Shown: positions 16,669-25,946, counted from the stretch's first letter. The stretch: DNA of 64,000 bases from Streptomyces klenkii (GCF_003626645.1 NZ_RBAM01000001.1:434001-498000), one strand, 5' to 3'. Notes: generated by a model from the sequence alone, not told the origin. A program made the numbers and translations.

Positions 16669-17043
16669 ATGACCGACAGAACAGACACCGTCAGCAGTGG
16701 AGAGGGCAGAGGAGCTCAGATCCTGATGCTGCTCATCCTGACGGCCCTTCTCATGACACCTTGCTTGTGGGTCTGGTCGCTGGCCCTCAACGAGTACCGG
16801 CAGTCGTCTTCGTGGGGCTGGGAGATCAACCACCGCAACAAAGTCCAGTTCGAGGCGGTGTCCGGCTTCGTGTTCGGCGTGCCCTCGGCCGGGGTGTTCC
16901 TCGGGTGGGTTGTTGCGGGCTTCCGGGGCAAGCATCTGAGTACAGGGGCCGCGACCGGAGGGTGCCTGGGGGCGCTCGGCCTGGTGGTCTGCGGCGTGGT
17001 GGGTTTCTTCTGGATGCTCAGCCACGCCACGATCGATTTCTGA
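16669..17043 (+). CDS. Small hypothetical membrane protein
   Basis: About 124 residues with three hydrophobic segments (ILMLLILTALLMTPCLWVWSL, FVFGVPSAGVFLGWVVAG and CLGALGLVVCGVVGFFWML), so an integral membrane protein with a loop between TM1 and TM2 exposed on one side. No family recognised. The ATG at 16669 has GGTGGA upstream; an in-frame GTG at 16660 is an alternative. The preceding gap is GCCGA-rich low-complexity sequence. Confidence 0.65.
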   Translation: MTDRTDTVSSGEGRGAQILMLLILTALLMTPCLWVWSLALNEYRQSSSWGWEINHRNKVQFEAVSGFVFGVPSAGVFLGWVVAGFRGKHLSTGAATGGCLGALGLVVCGVVGFFWMLSHATIDF

Positions 17044-17189
17044 GCCGGGCTGGAGGTTACGGGCTGTGACCGCTCCGCATGCACCCGAACGCGCCACCCG
17101 GTAGCGTCAGGAACGCGCGTTCCGCCCACACCATTACGGCCTGGTCCCGTCAGCGGCCGCCGCCGATGCCGGCAGAGGAACGAGATCAC

Positions 17190-18781
17190 ATGCCAAAGCA
17201 CAGCATCCGCGCGGTGACTGCCGCGGCCGCTCTGGCCTGCCTGGCAGCGTTCGTCCCCATACCGAGCAGCGCCTCATCAGCACCTGCCCGGACCGCCGGG
17301 CCCGGCCCGACACCCCCGGGATTCGTACCCGGCGCCTGTCCGAAGCCGCCCGAGCCCATCGAAGCGCTGAGCAAGGCACGGTGCGGTTTCCTGGAGGTCC
17401 CCGAGAACCGCACCCGCCCCGGCGGCCGGACCATCAAGCTGGCCGTGGCGATCATTCCGGCCGTTGCGGCAAAGCCGGTCGCGCAGAATCCCGCCACACA
17501 GAAACCCGCCGCAGCCCCGGTGGTGTTCATGGCGGGCGGCCCCGGTGCCGACACGTTCGACGACATTCCCTTCCTCGTCGCCTCCGGCCTGAACAAGGAC
17601 CGCGACCTGATCGTCATGGCCCAGCGCGGCAATCTCTACGATCAGCCGAACCTCGCCTGCCGGAGGTCGACCGGTTCAACGCCCAGGCCGTGGGCCTGGG
17701 CTATGACGCACCGCAAGCGGAACAGCTCATGCTGAAGGCGGTGAAGGGCTGCCGGGCCCGCCTGACGGCCGACGGCGTCGACCTGAGCGCCTACAACACC
17801 ACCGAGAACGCCGCCGACTTCGCCGACCTGCGCAAGGCGCTGGACATCCCCCGGTGGGACGTCTACGGGTACTCCTACGGCAGCAACCTGGCCCTCACGT
17901 ACCTGCGCCTGCACCCGGAAGGAATCCGCGCGGTGGCGGTCGACTCGATCGCGCCTCCCCAGGTCGTGACCCTGCCGTGGGCCTGGGGCAGCACGGCCGA
18001 GGGAATCCACAGCATCTTCGAGGCGTGCGCGGCGCAGCCCGCCTGCAAGGACCGGTACCCGGACCTCCCCCGGATGCTGACGGAGCAGGTGCGCAAGCTG
18101 GAGGCTCACCCCCTCACGCTGAACGTCACGCCGCCGAGCGGAGGGAAGCCGGTCAAGACCGTCCTCGACGGGGGCGCGCTGCTGAACCTGATCGTCGCCT
18201 TCACCCCCCGGCCCAAGGACCTCCCGGCGGCGCTCGACGAGCTCAGCCGCGGAAACCCGGAGCGCTTCGCGCAAGCCCGCGCGGCCGGCTCGGTCCAGAA
18301 GGCCGGCGACTTCGCGCACGGCCTGACGAACTCGATAGCGTGCAGCGAGTGGGCTCCGGGGTACTCGGAATCCGACGTGCTGAAGGCGGGGCGCAAGGCC
18401 TTCCCCGGGTGGCCGGACATGGTCCTGGTCCAGGTGCCGCAGCTGCCCTTCCAGTACCCGGTGTGCCGGATGTGGAACGTACCGGACCGCGCGGTGGTCC
18501 AGCGGGTGGCCACGGTCAGCTCGGTGCCGACGCTCGTCGTCTCCGGCACGTTCGACGTGAAGACCGGGGCGAGCTGGGCGAAGGGCGTGGCCCGCAACCT
18601 GTCCCGCTCGACCTCCGTACGAGTCCCCGGCATCGGCCACTGGGTGGTCCCGCAGTCGCCTTGCGCGCAGCGCGTGCTGGCGTCGTTCTTCGCTCGCCCG
18701 ACCGCTCCCGACACCTCGTGCGTGGACGGTCTCGAACCCGAACCGTTCACGATCATCCCGAGAGACCGGGGGAGCAGATGA
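17190..18781 (+). pseudogene. Secreted TAP-like alpha/beta hydrolase, broken by a one-base frameshift
   Basis: The N-terminal part begins at ATG 17190 (signal peptide MPKHSIRAVTAAAALACLAA) and reads in one frame to NLAC at about 17660, then runs into nonsense and stops at 17735. Homology continues in the +2 frame as EVDRFNAQAVGLGYDAP to the stop at 18781. Adding one C at 17660/17661 restores the frame and gives LACPEVDRFNA, parallel to LCPNIDEFNA in the neighbouring intact paralogue. The downstream half keeps the nucleophile elbow GYSYGSN and a C-terminal GIGHWV histidine. Restored length would be about 530 residues. Real mutation, sequencing error or slippage cannot be told apart here. Its stop overlaps the next gene's ATG. 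Confidence 0.85.
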
Positions 18782-20421
18782 CGCTTCTGACTCTTCACCA
18801 CGCGCCCCGTCATCGGCGCACCGTACGAGGACTACGGGCCACATCGGCCGGCATAGCAACCGGCCTCCTCGTCGCCGGCCTCCTCGCCACCGGCCCGCTC
18901 GCAGCGCCCGCTCAGGCACAACCCCGGACCGACACCACCACCGGCCCCGGAGCGCCGATCGGCACGGCCGCCCGCACGGTGGGCGACGCCGGTTACGAAC
19001 CGGGCCCCTGCCCCAGGACGCCGGAACCGATCGAGGCGCTCAAGGGGGCCCGCTGCGGAACCCTCACCGTGCCCGAGAACCGCGCCCGGCCAACCGGTAA
19101 AACGATCAGGCTCGGTGTCGCGATCGTGCCCGCCGCGTCCGCCGCATCCGCCGCACCGAAACCCGACCCCATCGTGTGGCTCGCGGGCGGCCCCGGGGAC
19201 GACGCGGTCGGAGAGGCGAAGATGGCGATCGACGGCGGCCTGAACCGCGACCGTGACGTGATCTTCATGTCCCAGCGCGGTACGTACTCGGCCGAGCCGA
19301 ACGTCCTGTGCCCCAACATCGACGAGTTCAACGCCCGCGCCGTCGGCCTCGTCTACGACGCGCCGTCCACCGAGCGCCTGCACGTCGAGGCCACGAAGGC
19401 CTGCCGCGACCAGCTGACGGCCCGCGGGATCGACCTCAGCGCCTACAACGACACCGAGAGCGCCGCCGACTACGAGGCCCTGCGCACCGCGCTCGGCATC
19501 AAGCGGTGGAACCTGTACGGCATCTCCTACGGCACCCACCTGGCACTGGTTTACCTGCGCCTGCACCCCCACGGGCTCCGCTCGGTGGGCCTCGACGGCA
19601 TACTGCCGCCGTCCCGGGCCGGATCGGCCATGACCTGGAGCAGCGCCCGGCAGGGCTTCGACGGCCTGTTCAAGGCCTGCGCGGACCAGCCCGCGTGCAA
19701 CAAGCGCTACCCGCACCTGCCGGCCACCTTCGACAAGCTCGTCCGTGACCTCGAAGCCGAGCCGGTCACGACCACCGTCACACTCCCTGGGAGCGACAAG
19801 CCGGTGAAGGTCGTACTGGACGGCGGGGCCCTGGTGAACTGGATGACCTCCGCCACCCACGTAGCGCCCGAAGTACCCGTAGCCCTCGACGAGCTGGCAC
19901 ACGGCAAGCCCCAGCGGATCGCACAGCAGTGGGCCGGCGGCAAGCTCAGCCCCCAGGCCATGGGCAGGGTTGCGCACGGTCTCGTCTACGGCGTCTTCTG
20001 TAGTGAGTGGACGCCGTACGAGAGCCGGAAAGAGGCCTTGCGAGGCGGACAGGAAGCGTTCCCGTCGTTCCCCCGCTCGGTGCAGGCCCAGGCTCCCCAG
20101 CTCACCTTCCTCCACTCGGACTGCGACGTTTGGAACGTCCCCGCGGCGGCGCCCTCGATCCGGGACGTCACACGCGGCGACATCCCCACCCTCGCCCTGT
20201 CGGGCAGCTTCGACGCCCAGACCGGCGCGGACAACGGGCCGTACGTCGCCCGTACGCTGAGCAAGGCCAAGGTCGTCACGGTCCCCTACGAGCCGCACGT
20301 GGTGTTCGCCACCTCGAAGTGCGCCCAGGAGATCGCCGTCTCCTTCTTCGACGCCCCGGCCGCACCGAAGACCGCATGCCTGAACAGCCTCGAACCGCCC
20401 GAGTTCGAGATCGCTCCCTGA
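18778..20421 (+). CDS. Secreted TAP-like alpha/beta hydrolase (prolyl/tripeptidyl aminopeptidase-like)
   Basis: 547-residue exported hydrolase. The signal peptide has an Arg-rich n-region (RHRRTVRGLRA), a hydrophobic core and an APAQA cleavage region. Further on are VWLAGGPGDD (oxyanion loop), GISYGTHLAL (nucleophile Ser), a C-terminal TAP-like domain and PYEPHVVFA with the likely catalytic His. The ATG overlaps the stop of the frameshifted paralogue by 4 bp, so the pair arose by tandem duplication and was an operon. The family removes N-terminal residues or short peptides from extracellular proteins. Confidence 0.88.
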   Translation: MTLLTLHHAPRHRRTVRGLRATSAGIATGLLVAGLLATGPLAAPAQAQPRTDTTTGPGAPIGTAARTVGDAGYEPGPCPRTPEPIEALKGARCGTLTVPENRARPTGKTIRLGVAIVPAASAASAAPKPDPIVWLAGGPGDDAVGEAKMAIDGGLNRDRDVIFMSQRGTYSAEPNVLCPNIDEFNARAVGLVYDAPSTERLHVEATKACRDQLTARGIDLSAYNDTESAADYEALRTALGIKRWNLYGISYGTHLALVYLRLHPHGLRSVGLDGILPPSRAGSAMTWSSARQGFDGLFKACADQPACNKRYPHLPATFDKLVRDLEAEPVTTTVTLPGSDKPVKVVLDGGALVNWMTSATHVAPEVPVALDELAHGKPQRIAQQWAGGKLSPQAMGRVAHGLVYGVFCSEWTPYESRKEALRGGQEAFPSFPRSVQAQAPQLTFLHSDCDVWNVPAAAPSIRDVTRGDIPTLALSGSFDAQTGADNGPYVARTLSKAKVVTVPYEPHVVFATSKCAQEIAVSFFDAPAAPKTACLNSLEPPEFEIAP

Positions 20422-20438
20422 GCCGGCGGCCGAGCGCG

Positions 20439-22046
20439 TCATGCGAACGGCCCCGGGGCCGGGGCCATCAGTTGCCGGGTCGGGCCGGCTTGCGTTACGT
20501 GGCCCGCCTTGAGGATGTGGACCGTGTCGGTGTAGGCGGCCACCAGGTGGAGTTCGTGGCTGACGAGGACGAGTGCGAGACGGTGCTCGGTTCGGAGCCG
20601 GGTGAGCAGTTCCATGACTGCTGTGGCGGTGTCCGGGTCGAGGGCGGAGGTGACCTCGTCGCACAGCAGGACGTCGGGGCCGGGGGCCAGGGCGCGGGCG
20701 ATGGAGACGCGCTGGCGCTGGCCTCCGGAGAGTTCGTGGGGGTACCGGCGGGCGAAGTCGGGCGGCAGGCCGACGTTGCGGAGGAGTTCGCTGACGCGGC
20801 CGGGGACGGCCTGTTTCGCCACCGCCTGGTGCAGGCGCAGGGGCCGGGCGAGGGTGGCGCCGACAGTACGGGCCGGGTTGAGGGCGCCCAAGGGGTTCTG
20901 CGGGACGAGCTGGAGGCGGCGTCGCTGTGCGCGGTCGCGTTTGCGGGCGGTGGCCGGCAGCGGGAGGCCGTCGAGCGTGAGGGTGCCGGCGTCCGGCTCC
21001 TGTAGGCCGGCCAGGACGCGTAGCAGCGTGGTCTTGCCGGAGCCCGAGGGGCCGACGATTCCCGCGGAGTCGCCGGGGGCGGCCGCGAAGTCCACTGCTG
21101 TGAGGGCCTGGTGGGCGCGTCCGCGCTGGGCGAACCTCACGTCGAGGCCGCGGGCCGCCAGGCCGGGCCCCGGGGATCGGCCGGCAGGGCGGCCGGAGTC
21201 CGGCGGGCGCGGCGCCGGGACGGCCGGCCGGGGCGCCGTGAGGGTGTTCGTGCCGAGGTCGATGACGTCGTCGGCGCAGCGGTCGACGAGTGCGGGGTCG
21301 TGGCAGGCGAGGAGGATCGTGAGCCCGCGTGTGGTGGCGAGGTGGCGCAGGAGGCCGGCGATGTCGTCGCGCAGGGCGGTGTCGAGTCCGGCGGTGGGTT
21401 CGTCGAGGAGGAGGACGTCGGGCCGGCGGGCGAGCGCCCGGGCGAGGGCGACCCTGCGCTGCTGTCCGCCGGAGAGGGCTCCGGGGCGGCGGTCGGGCAG
21501 CCCGTCGCCGGTGGGCAGGCGGCACTCGGTCAGCAGGTCTCGTACGGCGGTGGGGCAGGGTTCGGCGGCGGTCTCGGCGATGATCTGCCGGACCCGCATC
21601 CGGGGGTTGAGCGCGGATCCGGGGTCCTGGCCCACGTAGGCGACGTGGTGGCGGCGCAGCTGCCGCAGCCGCTCGGTGGAGAGGGCGAGGACGTCGTGGC
21701 CGAGGACGTCGATGCTGCCGGAGGAGACGCGGGCGCCGGTGGGGAGATCGCCGATGAGGGCGCGGAGCAGGGTGGTCTTGCCGGAGCCCGAGGGGCCGGT
21801 GAGGGCGGTGACGCGGCCGCGTCGGACGGTGAGGCTGGTCCGGTGCAGCAGGGGCGGCCCGTCGGGCAGGCGTATTTCGAGGTCGGTGACGCGCACCGCG
21901 GCCGGGGTGTCGGCCGTGGCCAGGTCGCCATCGGCCGTGGTCGGGTCATCGGTCACGGCCGGACCGTCCGTTGTGGTCGGACCGTCAGCCGTGTTCAGGT
22001 CATCGGTCGTGTTCGGGTCGTGGGTCGTGTTCAGGTCGTCGGTCAT
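20439..22046 (-). CDS. Fused dual ATP-binding subunit of a Dpp/Opp/Nik-type ABC importer
   Basis: 535 residues with two complete nucleotide-binding domains in one chain. Domain 1 has Walker A GPSGSGKTT at about 83, signature LSGGQQRR and Walker B VLLLDEP; domain 2 has GPSGSGKTT at about 353, LSGGQRQR and VLLCDEV. This is DppD-DppF or CntD-CntF as a single protein. The first 45 residues are an unusual Thr/Asp repeat (see the repeat entry), so a later start is conceivable. It is last in the minus-strand operon, after the binding protein and two permeases, and energises that importer. Confidence 0.93.
   Translation of the reverse strand: MTDDLNTTHDPNTTDDLNTADGPTTTDGPAVTDDPTTADGDLATADTPAAVRVTDLEIRLPDGPPLLHRTSLTVRRGRVTALTGPSGSGKTTLLRALIGDLPTGARVSSGSIDVLGHDVLALSTERLRQLRRHHVAYVGQDPGSALNPRMRVRQIIAETAAEPCPTAVRDLLTECRLPTGDGLPDRRPGALSGGQQRRVALARALARRPDVLLLDEPTAGLDTALRDDIAGLLRHLATTRGLTILLACHDPALVDRCADDVIDLGTNTLTAPRPAVPAPRPPDSGRPAGRSPGPGLAARGLDVRFAQRGRAHQALTAVDFAAAPGDSAGIVGPSGSGKTTLLRVLAGLQEPDAGTLTLDGLPLPATARKRDRAQRRRLQLVPQNPLGALNPARTVGATLARPLRLHQAVAKQAVPGRVSELLRNVGLPPDFARRYPHELSGGQRQRVSIARALAPGPDVLLCDEVTSALDPDTATAVMELLTRLRTEHRLALVLVSHELHLVAAYTDTVHILKAGHVTQAGPTRQLMAPAPGPFA
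21930..22046 (-). repeat. Degenerate tandem repeats encoding a T/D-rich N-terminus
   Basis: About a dozen 9-18 bp units (variants of GTCATCGGTCGTGTTCGG on the plus strand) encode repeats such as TTDDLNT and TTDGPAV at the N-terminus of the ATPase. Such a tract can change length by slippage and is not part of the ABC fold. Confidence 0.75.
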
Positions 22047-22146
22047 GGCCGGGCGGGCTCCTCTGCTGGGCGGGGCGTCGGCGCGGAGACGGCCGGCCGT
22101 TCGACGGGTCGACGGGCATCGGGCCTACGCCGGGAGTCACTGGGCG

Positions 22147-23001
22147 TCACCGGGCGTTCACCGACGCGCGGCGTGCGGCCGGGGTCAGCGCGTCGGCCGC
22201 GAGGTTGACGCTGACGGCGAGGAGCCCGATGGCGATGCTGGGGGCGACGACGGCCCAGGGGTTGAGGAGGGCGCCGGGGGCGTTCTCACGGATCATCAGG
22301 GCCCAGTCGGCGGAGGGTGGCCGGGGGCCGATCTGGAGGAAGCCGGCCATGGAGATGACGTAGACGGCGGCGACGAAGCGCAGGCCGAAGAGAGCGAGGA
22401 CGGTGGACCGCAGATTGGGCAGGACCTCGCGCAGCGCCAGGTGCCACAGCCGTTCGCCGCTCGCGGCGGCCGCCTCGACGAAGCCTTGGGCGGCGACAGG
22501 CGCGGCCGCTCCGGCGACGACGCGCACCGCGTACGGGATGCCGAGCACGACGGCCGCGGCGACGACGGCGAGGCGCCCGCCGCCGGGCCAGGCCAGGGCG
22601 AGCAGCATGATGCCCAGGACGGGCGGGAGCAGGATGGCGAGGTCGGCGCTGCGTTCGACGAGCCGCCCGAGCGCGGGGCTGAGGACGGCGAAGCAGCCGA
22701 GCGCGGTGGCGAGCGCGGTGACGATGACGGCGGCGAGCAGCGCACTGCCGATCAGGGCGCTTCCGCCGTGCAGCATGCGGCTGAGCAGGTCGCGCCCGAG
22801 CTGGTCGCCGCCGAGGGCGGCGCCCGGGCCGGGTGCGGCGTAGGGCGCGGTGACGGGCCGGTCGGGGGAGTGCGGGGCGAGCAGGGGTCCGGCCAGGGCG
22901 AGCAGGGTCAGCAGCAGGTCCGGCGCCATCCGGAGGATTACGTGGCGGCGCCGGGCCCTGCGAGCACGGGCGCGGGGCGAGGCGGCGGCGGAGGCGCTCA
23001 T
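22147..23001 (-). CDS. ABC transporter permease (DppC/NikC/CntC type)
   Basis: 284-residue permease. An Arg-rich N-terminus (RARARRARRRH) precedes the first membrane helix, then a GGDQLGRDLLSRMLHGG segment diagnostic of DppC/OppC subunits, five further helices, and the EAA loop EAAAASGERLWHLALREVLPN. The ATG at 23001 overlaps the stop of the other permease by 4 bp. Together they form the channel for the substrate captured by the lipoprotein at 24005-25576. Confidence 0.92.
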   Translation of the reverse strand: MSASAAASPRARARRARRRHVILRMAPDLLLTLLALAGPLLAPHSPDRPVTAPYAAPGPGAALGGDQLGRDLLSRMLHGGSALIGSALLAAVIVTALATALGCFAVLSPALGRLVERSADLAILLPPVLGIMLLALAWPGGGRLAVVAAAVVLGIPYAVRVVAGAAAPVAAQGFVEAAAASGERLWHLALREVLPNLRSTVLALFGLRFVAAVYVISMAGFLQIGPRPPSADWALMIRENAPGALLNPWAVVAPSIAIGLLAVSVNLAADALTPAARRASVNAR

Positions 23002-24008
23002 GGGCGGGCTCCCAGGGTGCGGGCGCGGACGAGGTCGGCGCCCAGCAGGACGAGGCTGATGACGGCTCCGGTCACGGCCACGACCCCGGCGATGACGGGG
23101 GTGTCGCGGTCGGCCACGGCTCCGGCGAGCACGGAGCCGATGCCGGGGTAGTTGAAGAGGGTCTCCACGACGACCGCGCCGCCCAGCAGCATGCCGGTGG
23201 AGGTGGCGATGCCGGTGGCGACGGCGGGCCGGGCCCCGGGCAGCGCGTGGCGGAGCAGGACGCGCGCGGGGGAGAGGCCGTCGAGGCGGGCCGCGATCAC
23301 ATGAGGGGCGCCGGCCTGGTCGGCGAGGGCACCGCGGATGATGCGGGCGTTCCAGCCGATCTGCGGGACGGCCAGGGCCAGGACGGGCATGACGAGCATC
23401 GTCCAGGAGGCTAGTGAGCCGTCGTCGGCGGTGAGGGTGACGGCGGGCAGCAGGCCCGTCCACGAGGACAGCACCAGCAACAGGCCGACGGCGACGACGA
23501 ATTCGGGCAGGGCGAGGGTGACGGTGGAGGCGAAGCCGACGATGTGGTCGACCGGCCCGCCCGGGCGTGCCGCGCCCCAGTAGCCGAGGGCGAGTGCCGC
23601 GGCGAGGGTCACGGCGAAGGCGGTGCCACCGAGGAGGAGGGTGTTGGGGAAGGGGGCGGAGAGCAGGTCGGTGACGTGTTCGCCGCGCGCGGAGGTGCCG
23701 AGGTCGCCGGCGGGCAGCGCCGTCATCCAATTCGTGAACCGTTCCCACAGCGGCCGGTCCAGGCCGAGCAGGTGACGGTGGGCGGCCGCGGCCGCGGCGC
23801 TCTCGCCCCGTTCGGCGGTGGCCGACGCCGCGTCGCCGGGCAGCAGCTCGATCGCGGCGAATACGACGGCGAGCAGCGCGCACAGCATCACGGCGCGTTC
23901 GGCGAGGACCACGCCGGCCCGGGCGGCGAGCGCCAGGGCGCGGCGCGGGGCCGGAACCGCACGGCGCGGGACGGCGGCTCCGGCCCGTGGTTCGACGGCG
24001 CCGGTCAA
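22998..24008 (-). CDS. ABC transporter permease (DppB/NikB/CntB type)
   Basis: Up to 336 residues. First helix LCALLAVVFAAIELLPGDAA carries the DppB-type LPGD motif; GLDRPLWERFTNWM, GDLGTS, EFVVAVGLLLVLS and ETLFNYPGIGSVL are all typical DppB/NikB landmarks. The start is set at a TTG (24008) that overlaps the binding-protein stop as TTGA; internal ATG alternatives would remove the basic N-terminus. The same frame stays open far upstream as a shadow of the binding protein. Confidence 0.88.
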   Translation of the reverse strand: MTGAVEPRAGAAVPRRAVPAPRRALALAARAGVVLAERAVMLCALLAVVFAAIELLPGDAASATAERGESAAAAAAHRHLLGLDRPLWERFTNWMTALPAGDLGTSARGEHVTDLLSAPFPNTLLLGGTAFAVTLAAALALGYWGAARPGGPVDHIVGFASTVTLALPEFVVAVGLLLVLSSWTGLLPAVTLTADDGSLASWTMLVMPVLALAVPQIGWNARIIRGALADQAGAPHVIAARLDGLSPARVLLRHALPGARPAVATGIATSTGMLLGGAVVVETLFNYPGIGSVLAGAVADRDTPVIAGVVAVTGAVISLVLLGADLVRARTLGARP

Positions 24009-25576
24009 CGCGACAGCCAGACGCTCTCGAGCTGGACCCGTCCGTAGCCGGGCAACCTGGGCAGGCCGTGGACCGTGGGGGCCGCCAGGTCGATGCCGTC
24101 GGCCATGCCCCACAGCAGGTAGCCGGACCGCTCGTGCTCGATCTGCTGGAGTTCGTGCAGGGCCTTGGCGCGTGCGCTCTTGTCGGCGGTGCCGATGGCC
24201 TTGCGGTAGGCGGCGTCGAAGTCCTTGTCGGACCAGCCGGCCTCGTTGCGCGCCGCGTCGGTGACCATGGTGTTGGAGGCGAAGAACACCACGGAGTCGT
24301 TGGTGCCCCAGTAGTTGGTGTAGAAGTCGCCCTTGAGCCAGGTCTTGTCGTAGAACGCCGCGGACTCCTGCTTGACGACCTCGACCTTGATGCCGGCTTC
24401 GCGGGCCTGGGTGGCGAACAGGGCCGCGGACTCGGCGAGTCCCGGGATGTCTTCGGTGGTGATGAGTTCGTAGGTCTTGGAGAGGTCGAAGTTCGCTTCT
24501 CCGAGGAGCTTCCTGGCCTTGCCGAGGTCGCGTTTGCGCTGGGGGATGTCCTTGGCGTAGGCGGGGTCGGCGGTGCCGAGGATGTCGTTGGCGACGGTTC
24601 CGTAGCCGGAGAGGACCTGCTTGACCATGGCCTCGCGGTCGACGACGAGTTTGACGGCCTCGCGGACCCTGGGGTCGGCGAAGGGGCTGCCCTGGGCGGT
24701 GCGCATGACGATGGGCATCGCCATGTCGTTCGGGCGGCGGATGACCTGGATGTCCTTGCGGGAGGAGGTCGTACGGGCCGCGACGGATCCGGCGTTGGAG
24801 GCGACGTCGATCTGACCACCCATCAGGGCGTTGGCCATCGCCTGGGGGCTTTCGAACATGGTCACCTCGATGGCGTCGAGGTGGACCTGCCCGCCGTGCC
24901 AGTGGTCGTTGCGCAGCAGTCTGGCGTTGCCGCTGCGGTACCGGTCGAGCTTGAACGGGCCTGTGCCCGGTGCCGTGGCCACGTCCTTGTCGGGGGTGTC
25001 CTTCTTGAGGACGAACGTCGACAGGCGGGTGAGCAGGGGGAGTTCGGCGTTGGGGTAGTCGGACACCAGGACGACGACGTCCTTGCCGTCGGCGGTGATG
25101 TTCGCCGCCTTGATGCCCGGGAGCCGGGACGCGCCGGCGGGGGTGTTGCGCAGCCGGCGCAGAGACCACACCACGTCGTCGGCTGTGACGGGGCTGCCGT
25201 CGTGGAACGTGGCGCCCTCGGCGAGGGTGAAGCGCCACGTCTTTAGGTCGTCGGACGCCTTCCAGCCGGTGGCGAGGCGGCCGACGGTGTTGTCCTTGAG
25301 GCCGGGGGCGGTGAGCGTGTCGTAGACGAGCGCGATGATCAGGTAGTCGCTCTCGTTGCCCTGATTGCCGTGCGGATCACGGGTGATGGCGGACGAACGG
25401 CCGAGAGCGCCGATGCGGAGCGTGCCGCCCTTGCGGGGTGCCCCGTCGGCGCCGCCGGCGCCATCGGCGTCCGCGGGGGAAGAGGATGTTTTCCGGCCAC
25501 CTCCGCAAGCGGCGAGGAGGGTGGCAACACCTATGCCTCCACCGGTCCGGAGCACCTGACGCCTGTTTACGTTCAA
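24005..25576 (-). CDS. Family 5 extracellular solute-binding lipoprotein (peptide/nickel/opine type)
   Basis: 523-residue SBP_bac_5 protein. The N-terminus NRRQVLRTGGG resembles a twin-arginine signal and leads to the lipobox LLAAC, so it is a probable Tat lipoprotein. Diagnostic parts are YDTLTAPGLKDNTVGRLATGW, FTLAEGATFHDGSPVTADDVVWSL and the C-terminal HELQQIEHERSGYLLW. Start is a TTG at 25576 with GAGGACGAC in front. An iron-box-like dyad lies 31 bp upstream. The family binds peptides, nickel complexes or opine-type metallophores such as staphylopine (CntA). The divergent biosynthetic operon suggests the cargo is that operon's product as a metal complex. Confidence 0.92.
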   Translation of the reverse strand: MNVNRRQVLRTGGGIGVATLLAACGGGRKTSSSPADADGAGGADGAPRKGGTLRIGALGRSSAITRDPHGNQGNESDYLIIALVYDTLTAPGLKDNTVGRLATGWKASDDLKTWRFTLAEGATFHDGSPVTADDVVWSLRRLRNTPAGASRLPGIKAANITADGKDVVVLVSDYPNAELPLLTRLSTFVLKKDTPDKDVATAPGTGPFKLDRYRSGNARLLRNDHWHGGQVHLDAIEVTMFESPQAMANALMGGQIDVASNAGSVAARTTSSRKDIQVIRRPNDMAMPIVMRTAQGSPFADPRVREAVKLVVDREAMVKQVLSGYGTVANDILGTADPAYAKDIPQRKRDLGKARKLLGEANFDLSKTYELITTEDIPGLAESAALFATQAREAGIKVEVVKQESAAFYDKTWLKGDFYTNYWGTNDSVVFFASNTMVTDAARNEAGWSDKDFDAAYRKAIGTADKSARAKALHELQQIEHERSGYLLWGMADGIDLAAPTVHGLPRLPGYGRVQLESVWLSR

Positions 25577-25606
25577 GTCGTCCTCGTTCCGCAGAGTGTT
25601 CTGTTC

Positions 25607-25625
25607 TTAGGATTGGCTACCCTGA
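25607..25625. promoter_or_regulatory. DtxR/IdeR/DmdR-type iron box (transporter side)
   Basis: TTAGGATTGGCTACCCTGA matches 15 of 19 positions of the consensus TTAGGTTAGGCTAACCTAA. It lies 31 bp upstream of the TTG start of the binding protein, where a bound repressor would block the importer operon when iron is plentiful. Confidence 0.7.
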
Positions 25626-25738
25626 CTTTCGTTGTGATCGCAACTGTTCGTGAGTGGTGAACCGAAAGGCGAACCGCCGTCAACCTCCGCTTATCGTGGG
25701 CCAATTGCATGAATGGGGCGAAGTGGACTACCCTTGGA

Positions 25739-25757
25739 TAAGGTTTGCCTAACCTAC
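25739..25757. promoter_or_regulatory. DtxR/IdeR/DmdR-type iron box (biosynthesis side)
   Basis: TAAGGTTTGCCTAACCTAC matches about 15 of 19 positions of the same consensus, with an intact right half GCCTAACCTA. It is upstream of the hydroxylase operon, about 190 bp before the start codon. Two boxes 132 bp apart between divergent transporter and biosynthetic genes is a classic siderophore-locus arrangement. Confidence 0.75.
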
Positions 25758-25946
25758 ATTCGGTGGTACGTTCCTCGGCGACCGCCCGAACCCCGGCCGA
25801 TTCCCTGCCCCACCCCCCACGCACCGCACCCCGTCCCACGCGCTTCCCGGACGCCGGTGCGCGCCCCGCCCTGCCCTTTCGTAGTGCCCGCGTCATGTCC
25901 GGAATCCGATCCCCCGCCCTCCCCCCACGGAACGGAAGATCTCGCC
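25758..25946 (+). other. Long C-rich untranslated leader
   Basis: About 190 bp between the iron box and the hydroxylase ATG. It is strikingly rich in C on the plus strand (long runs of CCCC and CCG triplets) and poor in A. The frame is open but encodes a Pro-rich stretch unlike any hydroxylase N-terminus, so I treat it as a leader. It contains no recognisable riboswitch. Confidence 0.45.

Noticed and set aside
17642..18919. 425-codon antisense frame across the hydrolase pair
   Set aside because: Arg/Gly/Val-rich composition with no family motif. It is opposite a clearly homologous gene.
22147..24819. 890-codon minus-strand open frame
   Set aside because: Only 22147-23001 encodes a permease. 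The rest is an antisense-type shadow of the neighbouring permease and binding protein.
25739..25757. Zur (zinc) box reading of the dyad, which would fit an EDDS-like zincophore
   Set aside because: The sequence fits the DtxR/IdeR consensus, while the Zur consensus TGAAAATnATTTTCA pattern is absent.
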